64,000 bases of DNA. It comes from JAKOQB01 sp036824465. Lineage in GTDB: Bacteria > Pseudomonadota > Gammaproteobacteria > Burkholderiales > Burkholderiaceae_F. How positions within the stretch are numbered: position 1 is the stretch's first letter; each line of letters opens with the position of its first letter. Below are positions 46,281-54,855 of the stretch, piece by piece. The stretch covers positions 15,430 to 79,429 of the forward strand of contig DAITAC010000007.1 in assembly GCA_036824465.1 (NCBI GenBank), written 5' to 3'. The position numbers were made by a program, and so were the translations under genes. The notes beneath the pieces are model-generated. The model worked only from the letters and a program-made list of their open reading frames with translations, ran no database searches and had not been told where the DNA came from.

Positions 46281-46324
46281 GCGTCGCCTCAGCGTACGCT
46301 CGCGAGGTGAGGCTGGGGCGACGC
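46281..46324. terminator. GC-rich hairpin after hemN
   Basis: An 8-bp perfect stem (46281-46288 with 46317-46324), extendable by three pairs with an asymmetric bulge, lies between the hemN stop and the next start. There is no U-tract. It could partly end or process the hemN transcript. Confidence 0.35.
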
Positions 46325-46337
46325 CCGGGTTTCCGCT

Positions 46338-47735
46338 TCAGACGATCTTCGAATACTTGCGGATCCGCTCATCGTGCCGCAGGTAGCGGTCGAAGCACAT
46401 CGCCACCGCGCGCACCAGCAGTTTGCCTTTCGGCAGCACGTTGACCCACTCCGGTGTGACCTCGACCAGCCCGGCTTCCTCGAACGGTTTGAGCTCCGCC
46501 AGTTCGCGCTTGAAATATTCGTCAAACTTGATGAGGTGCGCGGTCTCGATCGCTTCTTTCGACACCTCGAAATGGCACATCAGCGCCATGATCACCGAGC
46601 GCCGGACCAGATCGTCCATATCGAGCAAAACACCGCGTGCGGTGGGCAGCATGCCGTTGCGGATACGGTCGTAGTACTCGTCCAGTTCGCGCACGTTCTG
46701 CGAGTAGGTTGGCCCGACCTTGCTGATCGAAGACACGCCCAGCCCGATCAGGTCGCAATCGGGGCGCGTCGTATAGCCCTGGAAGTTGCGATGCAGCCGG
46801 CCCTGGCTCTGCGCCCGCGCCAGATCGTCGGCCGCCTTGGCGAAGTGATCCATGCCGATATAGCGATACCCGGCCTCCGTCAGACGCTGGATCGCATCGA
46901 GCATGATGCCCATTTTCTCCTGCGGCGAGGGCAGTTCATCGGCTTCGATGCGACGCTGCGGCTTGAATCGCTCCGGCAGGTGGGCGTAGTGGTACAGCGC
47001 GATGCGCTCGGGGCTGAGTACCAGCACCTTGTCCAGCGTCTTGGCAAACGTCTCGCGCGACTGCTTGGGCAGGCCATAGATCAAGTCAAGATTGACCGAC
47101 TTGAAGTTGTGCTTGCGCGCAGCGTCGATGGTCGCCTGCGTGATCTCGAAGCTCTGCAGGCGATTGACTGCCTTTTGCACGGCTGGATCGAAGTCCTGCA
47201 CGCCGACCGACATCCGGTTGAAGCCAAGTTCTCCAAGCGTGCGCACCTTGTCCGGCGGCGTCGAGCGCGGATCGACCTCGATGCTGAATTCCCCTTTATC
47301 TGCCAGGGGAAAACGCGCCGTCAGGATCGTCATCAAGCGGCCCAGTTCATCGTTGCTCAGGAAGGTCGGCGTGCCTCCGCCGAAGTGCAACTGCTCCACC
47401 TGCCGCCCGCCAGTCAGACGAGCACTGACCATTTCCGCCTCGCGCTCGATCGCATCGAGGTATTCGGCAGCGCGGCCCTGATCCTTCGTGATGAACTTGT
47501 TGCAGGCGCAGTAGTAGCAGACCGTCGCGCAGAACGGGACGTGAACATACAGCGACAGCGCTGCGTTCGGCGTGTCACCGCGCCGCGTGAGCCAACTTTC
47601 AAACGCCTGGATATCGAACGCTTCGACGAAGCGATCCGCCGTTGGATAAGACGTGTAGCGCGGTCCCGGTACATCGAACCGACGCAAAAGCGCCGGATCA
47701 GGCAACGCGACTTGATTTCGGACTACCATCAGCAT
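46338..47735 (-). CDS. hemN: Oxygen-independent coproporphyrinogen III oxidase
   Basis: 465 residues from the ATG at 47735, preceded by AAGGGG; a second ATG two codons later is possible. The radical-SAM cluster motif C-A-T-V-C-Y-Y-C-A-C is the HemN form with the extra Cys, and F-G-G-G-T-P-T-F follows. It makes protoporphyrinogen IX without oxygen, needed for haem in low-oxygen growth. An FNR box and matching -10 lie upstream, and fnr is divergent. Confidence 0.96.
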   Translation of the reverse strand: MLMVVRNQVALPDPALLRRFDVPGPRYTSYPTADRFVEAFDIQAFESWLTRRGDTPNAALSLYVHVPFCATVCYYCACNKFITKDQGRAAEYLDAIEREAEMVSARLTGGRQVEQLHFGGGTPTFLSNDELGRLMTILTARFPLADKGEFSIEVDPRSTPPDKVRTLGELGFNRMSVGVQDFDPAVQKAVNRLQSFEITQATIDAARKHNFKSVNLDLIYGLPKQSRETFAKTLDKVLVLSPERIALYHYAHLPERFKPQRRIEADELPSPQEKMGIMLDAIQRLTEAGYRYIGMDHFAKAADDLARAQSQGRLHRNFQGYTTRPDCDLIGLGVSSISKVGPTYSQNVRELDEYYDRIRNGMLPTARGVLLDMDDLVRRSVIMALMCHFEVSKEAIETAHLIKFDEYFKRELAELKPFEEAGLVEVTPEWVNVLPKGKLLVRAVAMCFDRYLRHDERIRKYSKIV

Positions 47736-47800
47736 TTTCGTGTACCCCTTATAGTTACACGTCCGGCGCAAGGACAGCCTGGGCCCCGGGTCTGGAGGGT

Positions 47801-47841
47801 ATTATTCGGACACGCTTGGGTTGGTCGTTGATACGGATCAA
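47801..47841 (-). promoter_or_regulatory. FNR-dependent hemN promoter (FNR box plus -10)
   Basis: A perfect FNR/Anr box, T-T-G-A-T-N4-A-T-C-A-A, at 47828-47841. Read toward hemN, an A-A-T-A-A-T hexamer (5 of 6 to the -10 consensus) at 47801-47806 begins after 21 bases, the spacing of class II FNR-activated promoters with the box near -41. The box also lies 131 bases ahead of the fnr start and could affect that gene too. Confidence 0.8.
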
Positions 47842-47972
47842 CGGGGTCCGAGCGTACTTGGGCGATTCGAAACGCCAACGGCGGGCCCCTGACAAGGCAA
47901 CCCGTGCCGGCGACTGGATCTAAACCGCGCTGCCAACGTTGAAATTGAGCGATCAACGTGAGATCGAATGAG

Positions 47973-48719
47973 ATGAATGCGCCTGCCTTTTCCGTCACGC
48001 ACCTGAAGGTTGCCTGCTCGAACTGCAACCTGCGCGAGCTATGCCTGCCGTTGGGCCTGTCGCTGAACGACATCGAACGTCTGGAAGACCTCGTCGCGAC
48101 GCGCAAGCGCGTCAAGCGCGGCGAAAGCCTGTTCCGCGCCGGCGACAGGTTCGAATCCCTGTACGCGGTGCGCCTTGGTTTTCTGAAGAGTACGGTCATG
48201 TCGAGCGATGGCCGCGAGCAGGTGACGGGTTTCCACATGGCTGGCGAGCTGGTCGGCATGGACGGTATCAGCAACGACACGCACTCGTGCGACACGATCG
48301 CATTGGAAGACACCGAAGTGTGCGTGATTCCGTACGACCGCATCGAGGACGTGGCGGCATCGGTGCCGGTGCTGCGCAATCACTTTCACAAGGTGATGAG
48401 CCGTGAAATCGTGCGCGAGCATGGGGTGATGCTGCTGCTGGGCAGCATGCACGCGGAAGAGCGGCTGGCGGCTTTCCTGCTCAATCTGTCGCAGCGCTTC
48501 GAGTCACGCGGCTATTCGCGCTCGGAGTTCGTGCTGCGCATGACACGCGCCGAGATTGGCAGCTTCCTTGGTCTGAAGCTCGAAACGGTCAGCCGCGTGC
48601 TGTCGCGGTTCGCCAGCGAGGGGCTGATCGAGGTGAACCAGAAGCACGTGCGCATCCAGTCCACCGAAGGGCTGCGAGCGATCGTCGGCGGGCAGGCCGG
48701 CGCGACCGCCGACCGCTAG
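47973..48719 (+). CDS. fnr: FNR-type oxygen-sensing transcription regulator
   Basis: 248 residues from the ATG at 47973; a GTG five codons upstream is possible. The four [4Fe-4S] ligands are C15, C18 and C24 in C-S-N-C-N-L-R-E-L-C and C117 in E-V-C-V-I-P; the 93-residue interval is the same as between C29 and C122 of E. coli FNR. The recognition helix carries E-T-V-S-R-V-L-S-R-F, the E-x-x-S-R of FNR that reads T-T-G-A-T. It is the expected activator of hemN and the cco genes here. Confidence 0.95.
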   Translation: MNAPAFSVTHLKVACSNCNLRELCLPLGLSLNDIERLEDLVATRKRVKRGESLFRAGDRFESLYAVRLGFLKSTVMSSDGREQVTGFHMAGELVGMDGISNDTHSCDTIALEDTEVCVIPYDRIEDVAASVPVLRNHFHKVMSREIVREHGVMLLLGSMHAEERLAAFLLNLSQRFESRGYSRSEFVLRMTRAEIGSFLGLKLETVSRVLSRFASEGLIEVNQKHVRIQSTEGLRAIVGGQAGATADR

Positions 48720-48742
48720 CTGTTCCGTTCCAAGCCACGCGC

Positions 48743-49075
48743 TTACGGCGAATCCGCGCCGCACTGTGCACTCGCTGCGCCGTCCGCGCGCTTGGGGCAT
48801 CCAGGCGGCCGGTCCTGGGCTTCTACCGGACAGCGGTTGACCTCGAAGGGCGAGCGCTGAAGGAAGACCGTGAGCGCACTCGCGGCCGATGTCATCGCCC
48901 AGAAGAAGAAGAAGCCGATCGTGTAGGCGGGCATGCGATCCAGATCGATCGGCACCCCGAACAGGTGCAGGTCGCGCGGATCGAACATCGCAAAGACCAC
49001 CAGTTCCGCCACTGCCGCGACCAGAAATGACGGCCACAGCACCCAGAGCACCCGTTGCGAGAAGCTTTGCGTCAT
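48743..49075 (-). CDS. Two-helix membrane protein of unknown function in the cco cluster
   Basis: 110 residues from the ATG at 49075, with a perfect AGGAGG upstream. Two membrane helices (W-P-S-F-L-V-A-A-V-A-E-L-V-V-F and Y-T-I-G-F-F-F-F-W-A-M-T-S) are joined by a short loop with D-P-R-D-L. The C-terminal tail contains C-P and C-P-K pairs (V-N-R-C-P-V, P-P-G-C-P-K) and a final C, possibly metal or thiol sites. It follows ccoH by 31 bases and converges on fnr. The position suggests a role in oxidase assembly, but nothing proves it. Confidence 0.8.
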   Translation of the reverse strand: MTQSFSQRVLWVLWPSFLVAAVAELVVFAMFDPRDLHLFGVPIDLDRMPAYTIGFFFFWAMTSAASALTVFLQRSPFEVNRCPVEAQDRPPGCPKRADGAASAQCGADSP

Positions 49076-49106
49076 AAAAGCCTCCTGCGCTTGCCGCGCC
49101 TGATCG

Positions 49107-49664
49107 TCATGGCGCATTGTCCAGTCGAAACACCCGCCCTTCCTGTGCGCTGATGCGGCCATCGAGCCGCCAGGTCGACGCTTCGATCGCGACCTGCCAG
49201 GCAACCGTTCGCAATGGCGCCACGATTTCGCCGAATTGACCAACGTATTCAGCGCGGTCGACATCGCCCGTCACACGCGTGAGCAGTATGACGCGATCAG
49301 CACCGTCACGACCCGGATGGAAGAAGGATAGACGCAGCGTGGGATCGGCAGGAAGCGCTCGATCCGAGGCCAGGCGCACGCGAACGCGGTCTCCGCTGTT
49401 GAAGCCGGCCATCTCGACGTCGGCCCGCAAACCAAGCACCGTCGCGTGCTGGGAACGCGTCAATTCGGCGTTGATCGACAGGCCGCGCTTGTAGTAGTCG
49501 GCCGCGACCATGCCGTCGGCGCTGTGCAACGCGAGCCAAAGCGTGATCGCGCAGCCGACGATCGCCAGGCCCGGCAACGCGATCAATATCCATGGCCACG
49601 GCTCGCGGTACCAAGGTAGTGCGCGGGGATCGGAAGCAGCCGTCGTCACGTTCACCTCGTTCAT
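49107..49664 (-). CDS. ccoH: CcoH/FixH-family cbb3 oxidase assembly protein
   Basis: 185 residues. One N-terminal membrane helix (W-I-L-I-A-L-P-G-L-A-I-V-G-C) is preceded by P-W-Y-R-E-P-W-P-W, and A-D-Y-Y-K-R-G-L-S-I-N follows, both diagnostic of FixH. The periplasmic part is a beta domain. CcoH is needed for stable assembly of the cbb3 complex. The start overlaps ccoG by 4 bases. Confidence 0.9.
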   Translation of the reverse strand: MNEVNVTTAASDPRALPWYREPWPWILIALPGLAIVGCAITLWLALHSADGMVAADYYKRGLSINAELTRSQHATVLGLRADVEMAGFNSGDRVRVRLASDRALPADPTLRLSFFHPGRDGADRVILLTRVTGDVDRAEYVGQFGEIVAPLRTVAWQVAIEASTWRLDGRISAQEGRVFRLDNAP

Positions 49665-51154
49665 CGTCGCAGGCCCAGAAACGTCGAGTGCTCGTGCACG
49701 CTGATTGCCGTGTTCGCCTGCGCCTGCACATCGATCGACACTTTATGCGATCCGGGCGCCACCTCTGCCGCCGGCGCTCGCAGGCGCAGCACCACCGAAC
49801 GGGTCGTCGCGGCCGGCACCTCGAAGGATTGCTCCGACGCCACCGACAGGCCCGGCAGCCCGCCCGCGGTGATCGAATAGGTCTGCGGCGCCTCGGTGGT
49901 GTTCATCACCTGCAGGCGGTAGACATTCTCGACCCGGCCGTCCTCGACCTCTCGTGCAAGCGCGCCGCGATCGCGAATCACGTCGACCTTGAGCGGCACT
50001 CTCAGCACGAGCGATGCCACCAGCGCAGCCACGATCGCCAGTAGCGCGCCCGCATAGATCAACACGCGCGGCCGCATGACCCGACGCCACATCTGCGCGG
50101 TCGTCATTCCCTCCTGCAGCGCCTGCGTGGTCGTATAGCGAATGAGCTGGCGTGGCAGTCCGGCCCGCTCCATCACGTAGTTGCACGCATCGATGCAGGC
50201 AGCGCAACCGATGCACTCGTATTGCAGTCCGTTGCGAATGTCGATGCCGGTCGGACAGACCTGAACACAAAGCCCGCAGTCAACACAATCGCCCTGGCCT
50301 CTTGCCCGGCGCTCGGCACGCTGGTTGCCATCCTTTCTCGACAGATGACCGCGCGGCTCGCCGCGCCCGACGTCGTAAGTCACAATCAACGTATCCTGGT
50401 CGAACATTGCACTCTGGAAGCGCGCATACGGACACATGTAAAGGCAGACCTGCTCGCGCATCCAGCCGGCGTTGCCGTAGGTGGCAAAGCCGTAGAACAG
50501 CACCCAGAACGCCGACCAGCCGCCGATCTGAAGCGCCAGAATCTCAAGGCCCAATTCGCGGATCGGAGTGAAGTAACCGACGAAGGTGAAACCGGTCCAC
50601 AGCGAGAGCGCGACCCACAGCAAGTGCTTGACGCTTTTCAACGTGAACTTGCGCGCCGACATCGGCTGCCGGTCGAGCACCATGCGCCTGGCGCGATCAC
50701 CTTCAATACGCCGCTCGATCCACATGAAGATTTCCGTGTAGACGGTCTGCGGACAGGCGTACCCGCACCACAGTCGCCCGCCAACGGCGGTAAACAGGAA
50801 CAGAGACAGCGCGGCGATGATCAGCAGCGCCGACAGGAAGATCACGTCCTGCGGCCATAGCACCAGGCCGAAGATGTAGAACTTGCGCGCGGCGAGATCG
50901 AACAACATCGCCTGTCGGTCGTTAAGCGTCAGCCATGGCAGGCCATAGAACACGATCTGGGTGGCCCAGATCGTCGCCCAGCGCCATTTCTGGAACCAGC
51001 CGAGCGAATCGCCGATCTTCGCGCGCGGGTAGATCTCCTTGCGCTTCTGGTACAGCGACTCGACGATCTCGATGCGCTTGCCCGCGGTCACTGGCGTGCT
51101 TGACTGGTCCACATCGACCTTTCGCGGGGGCTTGGCTTCTGCAATGCTATCCAT
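49661..51154 (-). CDS. ccoG: CcoG/FixG/RdxA iron-sulfur membrane protein
   Basis: 497 residues. Five membrane helices are followed by two ferredoxin-type clusters, C-V-D-C-G-L-C-V-Q-V-C-P and C-I-G-C-A-A-C-I-D-A-C, with P-T-G-I-D-I-R between them, then an Ig-like C-terminal domain. Early motif G-R-L-W-C-G-Y-A-C-P-Q-T-V is a family hallmark. CcoG reduces Cu2+ for insertion into the cbb3 copper site. It is 179 bases after ccoP, across a perfect hairpin. Confidence 0.95.
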   Translation of the reverse strand: MDSIAEAKPPRKVDVDQSSTPVTAGKRIEIVESLYQKRKEIYPRAKIGDSLGWFQKWRWATIWATQIVFYGLPWLTLNDRQAMLFDLAARKFYIFGLVLWPQDVIFLSALLIIAALSLFLFTAVGGRLWCGYACPQTVYTEIFMWIERRIEGDRARRMVLDRQPMSARKFTLKSVKHLLWVALSLWTGFTFVGYFTPIRELGLEILALQIGGWSAFWVLFYGFATYGNAGWMREQVCLYMCPYARFQSAMFDQDTLIVTYDVGRGEPRGHLSRKDGNQRAERRARGQGDCVDCGLCVQVCPTGIDIRNGLQYECIGCAACIDACNYVMERAGLPRQLIRYTTTQALQEGMTTAQMWRRVMRPRVLIYAGALLAIVAALVASLVLRVPLKVDVIRDRGALAREVEDGRVENVYRLQVMNTTEAPQTYSITAGGLPGLSVASEQSFEVPAATTRSVVLRLRAPAAEVAPGSHKVSIDVQAQANTAISVHEHSTFLGLRR

Positions 51155-51188
51155 GAATCGACGCGGCTACGACTCGCGCCGGGTGAAC

Positions 51189-51219
51189 GTCACGTGTGAC
51201 CGATGCGGTCACACGTGAC
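51189..51219. other. Perfect 13-bp stem-loop between ccoP and ccoG
   Basis: Arms 51189-51201 and 51207-51219 are perfectly complementary around a 5-base loop. It sits in the only large gap between the oxidase structural genes and the assembly genes. No U-tract follows on the minus strand, so processing or partial attenuation is more likely than full termination; as DNA the dyad could also bind a dimeric regulator. Confidence 0.6.
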
Positions 51220-51333
51220 CGGCTGTCGCGTACATCCCGTGTCCGACTTTAGCGCGGGTCAGTCGCACGAAACCGTGCGGTGCGTCACAAGACCTGTTTC
51301 GGCACGCTCGGCAGCCGGAATCCGCAGTCCACC

Positions 51334-52317
51334 CTATTTCTTCGCCGATTCCGGCGTCGGAGCGGGCGCTCCGCCAGTGGCGGGTTGATTGCTGAGCGAC
51401 CAGACATACGCGGCGACGAGGTGTACCTGCGCCGCGCCCAGCGTGTCCTTCCATGCCGGCATCGCACTCTGTCCGGGCGTCATTGTGTTTGATCCACGGC
51501 CTTTCGTGATGGTTTCCGTGATTGATTCCACCCTTCCGCCATAGAGCCAGATCTTGTCGGTCAGGTTGGGAGACCCCAGGGCCTGGTTGCCCTTGCCATC
51601 GGCGCCATGACACGCCGCACACGCTGCGAATTTCTCCTTGCCTCGCGCGGCGCGCGCTGAGTCGTGCGCGGAATCCGACAGCGAAAGCACGTAGTGAGCG
51701 ACATCAGTCACGTCCTCCGCACTGCCGACCGCGGCTGCCATTGGCGGCATGACACCGTTTCGCCCATTGGCGATCGATGTTTCGATGGCTTCGGGTGAGC
51801 CGCCGTACAGCCAATCGTTGTCGGCAAGACTGGGGAATCCCTTGTTGCCACGCGCGTCGGCGCCATGACACTGCGCACAGTTGTTGAGGAAGATGCGCTC
51901 TCCCATCTGACGCGCTCGCGGATCGGCGGCCACTTTCTCGAGCGGCTGCGGTAGGTACGCGTTGAAGATCGGGTCGAACTTGGCGCTGGCGACCTTCACC
52001 TCGTCCGCATGCTGCTTTTCCTGGCTCCAGCCCAGCACACCTTTGAACTGCGTGCCCAGTCCGGGAAACAGGATCAGGTAGATGACGGAAAAGACGATCG
52101 TGATGTAGAAGAGCAGGATCCACCAGCGCGGCATCGGATTCTGGTACTCGCGCAGATCGCCGTCCCAAACGTGGCCGGTCGTGTCCGGTTGCTGCCCCTC
52201 CACGATCGTCACGCGCCGTTTTCCCTGGCTCCAAAGCAGCAGCGCACACCCGGCCACGCTGACGATGGTCAGGATGGCGACGTAGTAGTCCCAGAAACCG
52301 CTGTAGAAATCGCTCAT
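51334..52317 (-). CDS. ccoP: cbb3 cytochrome c oxidase subunit III (dihaem cytochrome c)
   Basis: 327 residues. An N-terminal membrane helix pair, then two c-type haem sites: C-A-Q-C-H with G-S-P-E-A-I-E-T and C-A-A-C-H followed by G-S-P-N-L-T-D. Family marks include D-G-D-L-R-E-Y-Q-N-P-M-P-R-W-W. It passes electrons from cytochrome c to CcoO and CcoN. It is 14 bases after ccoQ. Confidence 0.95.
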   Translation of the reverse strand: MSDFYSGFWDYYVAILTIVSVAGCALLLWSQGKRRVTIVEGQQPDTTGHVWDGDLREYQNPMPRWWILLFYITIVFSVIYLILFPGLGTQFKGVLGWSQEKQHADEVKVASAKFDPIFNAYLPQPLEKVAADPRARQMGERIFLNNCAQCHGADARGNKGFPSLADNDWLYGGSPEAIETSIANGRNGVMPPMAAAVGSAEDVTDVAHYVLSLSDSAHDSARAARGKEKFAACAACHGADGKGNQALGSPNLTDKIWLYGGRVESITETITKGRGSNTMTPGQSAMPAWKDTLGAAQVHLVAAYVWSLSNQPATGGAPAPTPESAKK

Positions 52318-52331
52318 TTGAGTGTCCGAAT

Positions 52332-52487
52332 TCAGTGTTTACCGGGCTGCGTGTCGTCGGCAAACGGGAGTTTCGCGGCCTCGTCAAAGCCCCGTTGGCT
52401 CTTGCGGTGATAGGCCCACCAGACGATGCCGACAAAAGAGAGGAATGCCAGCAGCGTGCTGATCGAGCGCAGCGTGTTGATGTCCAT
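52332..52487 (-). CDS. ccoQ: cbb3 oxidase small subunit CcoQ
   Basis: 51 residues, found by translating the gap between ccoO and ccoP. It has an ATG with GGGGGAAGAA just upstream, one membrane helix (T-L-L-A-F-L-S-F-V-G-I-V-W-W-A-Y) and the charged tail K-S-Q-R-G-F-D-E-A-A, the normal CcoQ pattern. CcoQ stabilises CcoP in the complex. Gaps of 9 and 14 bases to ccoO and ccoP show it belongs to the operon. Confidence 0.93.
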   Translation of the reverse strand: MDINTLRSISTLLAFLSFVGIVWWAYHRKSQRGFDEAAKLPFADDTQPGKH

Positions 52488-52496
52488 TTCTTCCCC

Positions 52497-53111
52497 CTAC
52501 CGGACGTTGCGCAACTGCACACCCAACCCCTGCAGATACGCGATCAGCGCATCGAGCTCGGTCCTGTCCTTGAGCGCGGCCGGCGCCTTGGCGATTTCAT
52601 CCGCGCTGTATGGCACGCCGACTCGGGCGAGCGCTTTCATGCGCGCCTGAACGTCGATGCCCTCGACGCTGGACTTTGCGAGCCATGGATAACCCGGCAT
52701 GTTCGACTCCGGCACCACATCGCGCGGATTGTTGAAATGAATTCGATGCCACTCGTCCGAGTAGCGGCCGCCAACGCGTGCCAGATCCGGCCCCGTGCGC
52801 TTGCTGCCCCACTGGAACGGATGGTCGTACACGAATTCGCCCGCCACCGAATAGTGGCCGTAGCGCAGCGTCTCGGCACGGAAGGGCCGGATCATCTGCG
52901 AGTGGCAGTTGTAGCAACCCTCGCGGATGTAGATGTCGCGGCCAACCAGCCGCAGCGGCTCGTACGGCTTGATTCCCGCCACCGGCTCCATGGTCTGCCG
53001 CTGAAAGTAAAGCGGCACGATCTCGACCAGGCCGCCGACCGCCACCACCAGCACGATCAGCACAATCATCAGCCAGGAGTTGCGTTCAATAAAGTCGTGG
53101 GTGAGTTTCAT
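52497..53111 (-). CDS. ccoO: cbb3 cytochrome c oxidase subunit II (monohaem cytochrome c)
   Basis: 204 residues. One N-terminal membrane helix (M-I-V-L-I-V-L-V-V-A-V-G-G-L-V-E) and a single haem c site C-Y-N-C-H in Y-I-R-E-G-C-Y-N-C-H-S-Q-M-I-R-P, a CcoO hallmark. It lies 86 bases after ccoN across a short dyad. Confidence 0.96.
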   Translation of the reverse strand: MKLTHDFIERNSWLMIVLIVLVVAVGGLVEIVPLYFQRQTMEPVAGIKPYEPLRLVGRDIYIREGCYNCHSQMIRPFRAETLRYGHYSVAGEFVYDHPFQWGSKRTGPDLARVGGRYSDEWHRIHFNNPRDVVPESNMPGYPWLAKSSVEGIDVQARMKALARVGVPYSADEIAKAPAALKDRTELDALIAYLQGLGVQLRNVR

Positions 53112-53133
53112 TGTGTGCTTTCAACGGTAAGCG

Positions 53134-53177
53134 GTCGGCAGTCAAGTAGTTCCGAGCACTCGAAGTTCACTGCCGAC
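53134..53177. repeat. Dyad between ccoN and ccoO
   Basis: A perfect 9-bp inverted repeat (53134-53142 with 53169-53177) fills the ccoN-ccoO gap. The sequence, rich in G-A-C-T-G-C-C units, resembles in composition the larger inverted repeat between pepA and holC. It may shape relative expression or be a dispersed intergenic repeat. Confidence 0.4.
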
Positions 53178-53197
53178 TGCCTACTGCGGACTGGCTC

Positions 53198-54631
53198 TCA
53201 CGCATGGGCCAGCGCCGCCGGAATTGGATCGGACACGGCCTTTCCAACCGCGACCGTCTTGAACATGTTCCAGGTCATCAGGCACATGCCGCCGAGATAA
53301 AGCAGGCCACCTGCGAGGCGGATCAGATAGAACGGCATGGTCGCCTTCACGCTTTCGACGAAGGTGTAGGTGAGCGTGCCGTCATCGTTGACTGCGCGCC
53401 ACATCAACCCCTGCATCACGCCCGCGATCCACATCGCAGCGATGTACAGAACGATACCGATCGTGGCGACCCAGAAGTGCACCGTGACCAGCCGCATCGA
53501 CCACATCTCGGTGCGGCCGTATAGACGTGGCAGCAGGTAGTAGATCGCGCCTATCGAAATCAGCCCGACCCAGCCGAGTGCACCGCTGTGGACGTGGCCG
53601 ATCGTCCAGTCCGTGTAGTGCGACAGCGCATTCACCGTCTTGATCGACATCATCGGACCCTCGAAGGTCGACATGCCGTAGAACGACAGCGACACGATCA
53701 GGAACTTGAGGATCGGATCCTCGCGCAGCTTGTGCCACGCACCGCTCAGGGTCATGATGCCGTTGATCATGCCGCCCCACGACGGTGCGAGCAGGATCAG
53801 CGAGAACAGCATGCCGATCGACTGCGCCCAGTCGGGCAGCGCCGTGTAATGCAGATGGTGCGGACCAGCCCACATGTAGGTGAAGATCAGCGCCCAGAAG
53901 TGGACCACCGACAGCCGATACGAATACACGGGCCGTCCGGCCGCCTTCGGAATGAAGTAATACATGATCCCGAGGAAACCCGCGGTCAGGAAGAATCCCA
54001 CCGCATTGTGGCCGTACCACCACTGCACCATTGCATCCTGCGTGCCGGCGTAGGCCGAATAGGACTTCCAGAACGACACCGGGATCTCGGCGCTGTTGAC
54101 GATATGCAGCAGCGCCACCGTGATGATGAACGCGCCGTAGAACCAGTTGGCGACGTAGATGTGCTTGACTGTGCGCGTCCCGATGGTGCCGAAGAACACA
54201 ATTGCGTAGCTGACCCAGACGACAGCGATCAGGATGTCGATCGGCCACTCAAGCTCCGCATATTCCTTGCCGGTCGTGATCCCCAGCGGCAGCGTCACGG
54301 CCGCCAGCACGATGATCAGCTGCCAGCCCCAGAACGTGAACCACGCCAGGCCCGGCAGAAAGAGGCGGGTCTGCGACGTGCGCTGCACCACGTAGTAGCT
54401 GGTGGCGAACAACGCGCAGCCGCCAAATGCGAAGATGACCGCATTGGTGTGCAGTGGGCGCAGTCGACCGAAACTGAGCCATGGCAGATCGAAGTTCAGC
54501 GCCGGCCACGCCATTTGCGCCGCAATGATCACACCCACCAGCATGCCGACCACGCCCCAGATCACGGTCATGATCGAAAAGGCGCGGATCGCGCCATAGT
54601 CGTAGGTCCTGGCGCCTGTCGCCTGATTCAT
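53198..54631 (-). CDS. ccoN: cbb3 cytochrome c oxidase catalytic subunit I
   Basis: 477 residues, about twelve membrane helices. Haem-copper oxidase marks are L-H-T-N-A-V-I-F-A-F-G-G (haem b ligand His), W-W-Y-G-H-N-A-V-G-F-F (CuB His) with the cross-linked Tyr region, and H-L-H-Y-T (CuB His pair). It reduces O2 to water at very low oxygen. It heads ccoNOQP behind an FNR-type promoter. Confidence 0.97.
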   Translation of the reverse strand: MNQATGARTYDYGAIRAFSIMTVIWGVVGMLVGVIIAAQMAWPALNFDLPWLSFGRLRPLHTNAVIFAFGGCALFATSYYVVQRTSQTRLFLPGLAWFTFWGWQLIIVLAAVTLPLGITTGKEYAELEWPIDILIAVVWVSYAIVFFGTIGTRTVKHIYVANWFYGAFIITVALLHIVNSAEIPVSFWKSYSAYAGTQDAMVQWWYGHNAVGFFLTAGFLGIMYYFIPKAAGRPVYSYRLSVVHFWALIFTYMWAGPHHLHYTALPDWAQSIGMLFSLILLAPSWGGMINGIMTLSGAWHKLREDPILKFLIVSLSFYGMSTFEGPMMSIKTVNALSHYTDWTIGHVHSGALGWVGLISIGAIYYLLPRLYGRTEMWSMRLVTVHFWVATIGIVLYIAAMWIAGVMQGLMWRAVNDDGTLTYTFVESVKATMPFYLIRLAGGLLYLGGMCLMTWNMFKTVAVGKAVSDPIPAALAHA

Positions 54632-54813
54632 GTTTCCCTCTCAAGTGCCGAACGGCGAATCTGCAGCGCTACCGCGAATCGCCCGGCTCAACTGTCTGAC
54701 GCGTTGCTCCGCGGTTGCCATCGCAACCCTGCGATGCCGGTCCCTCTACCGGCGCGGCGCGCCATGAAGAAGACCTGCGCTGCTGACGCCAGCATTCATA
54801 CATACCGCCGCGC

Positions 54814-54855
54814 ATGGTATTGACGCGATCGCCGCACACGATTGACACAAGTCAA
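54814..54855 (-). promoter_or_regulatory. FNR-type ccoN promoter overlapping the ccoS stop codon
   Basis: T-T-G-A-C-N4-G-T-C-A-A at 54842-54855 is a perfect dyad, one base per half-site off the T-T-G-A-T consensus. Toward ccoN, T-A-C-C-A-T (4 of 6 to the -10) begins after 22 bases at 54814-54819, the class II layout. The box covers the ccoS stop codon (54852-54854). Confidence 0.7.

Noticed and set aside
47945..47956. Second possible FNR site just ahead of fnr
   Set aside because: Half-sites are two bases too close and the left one is imperfect.
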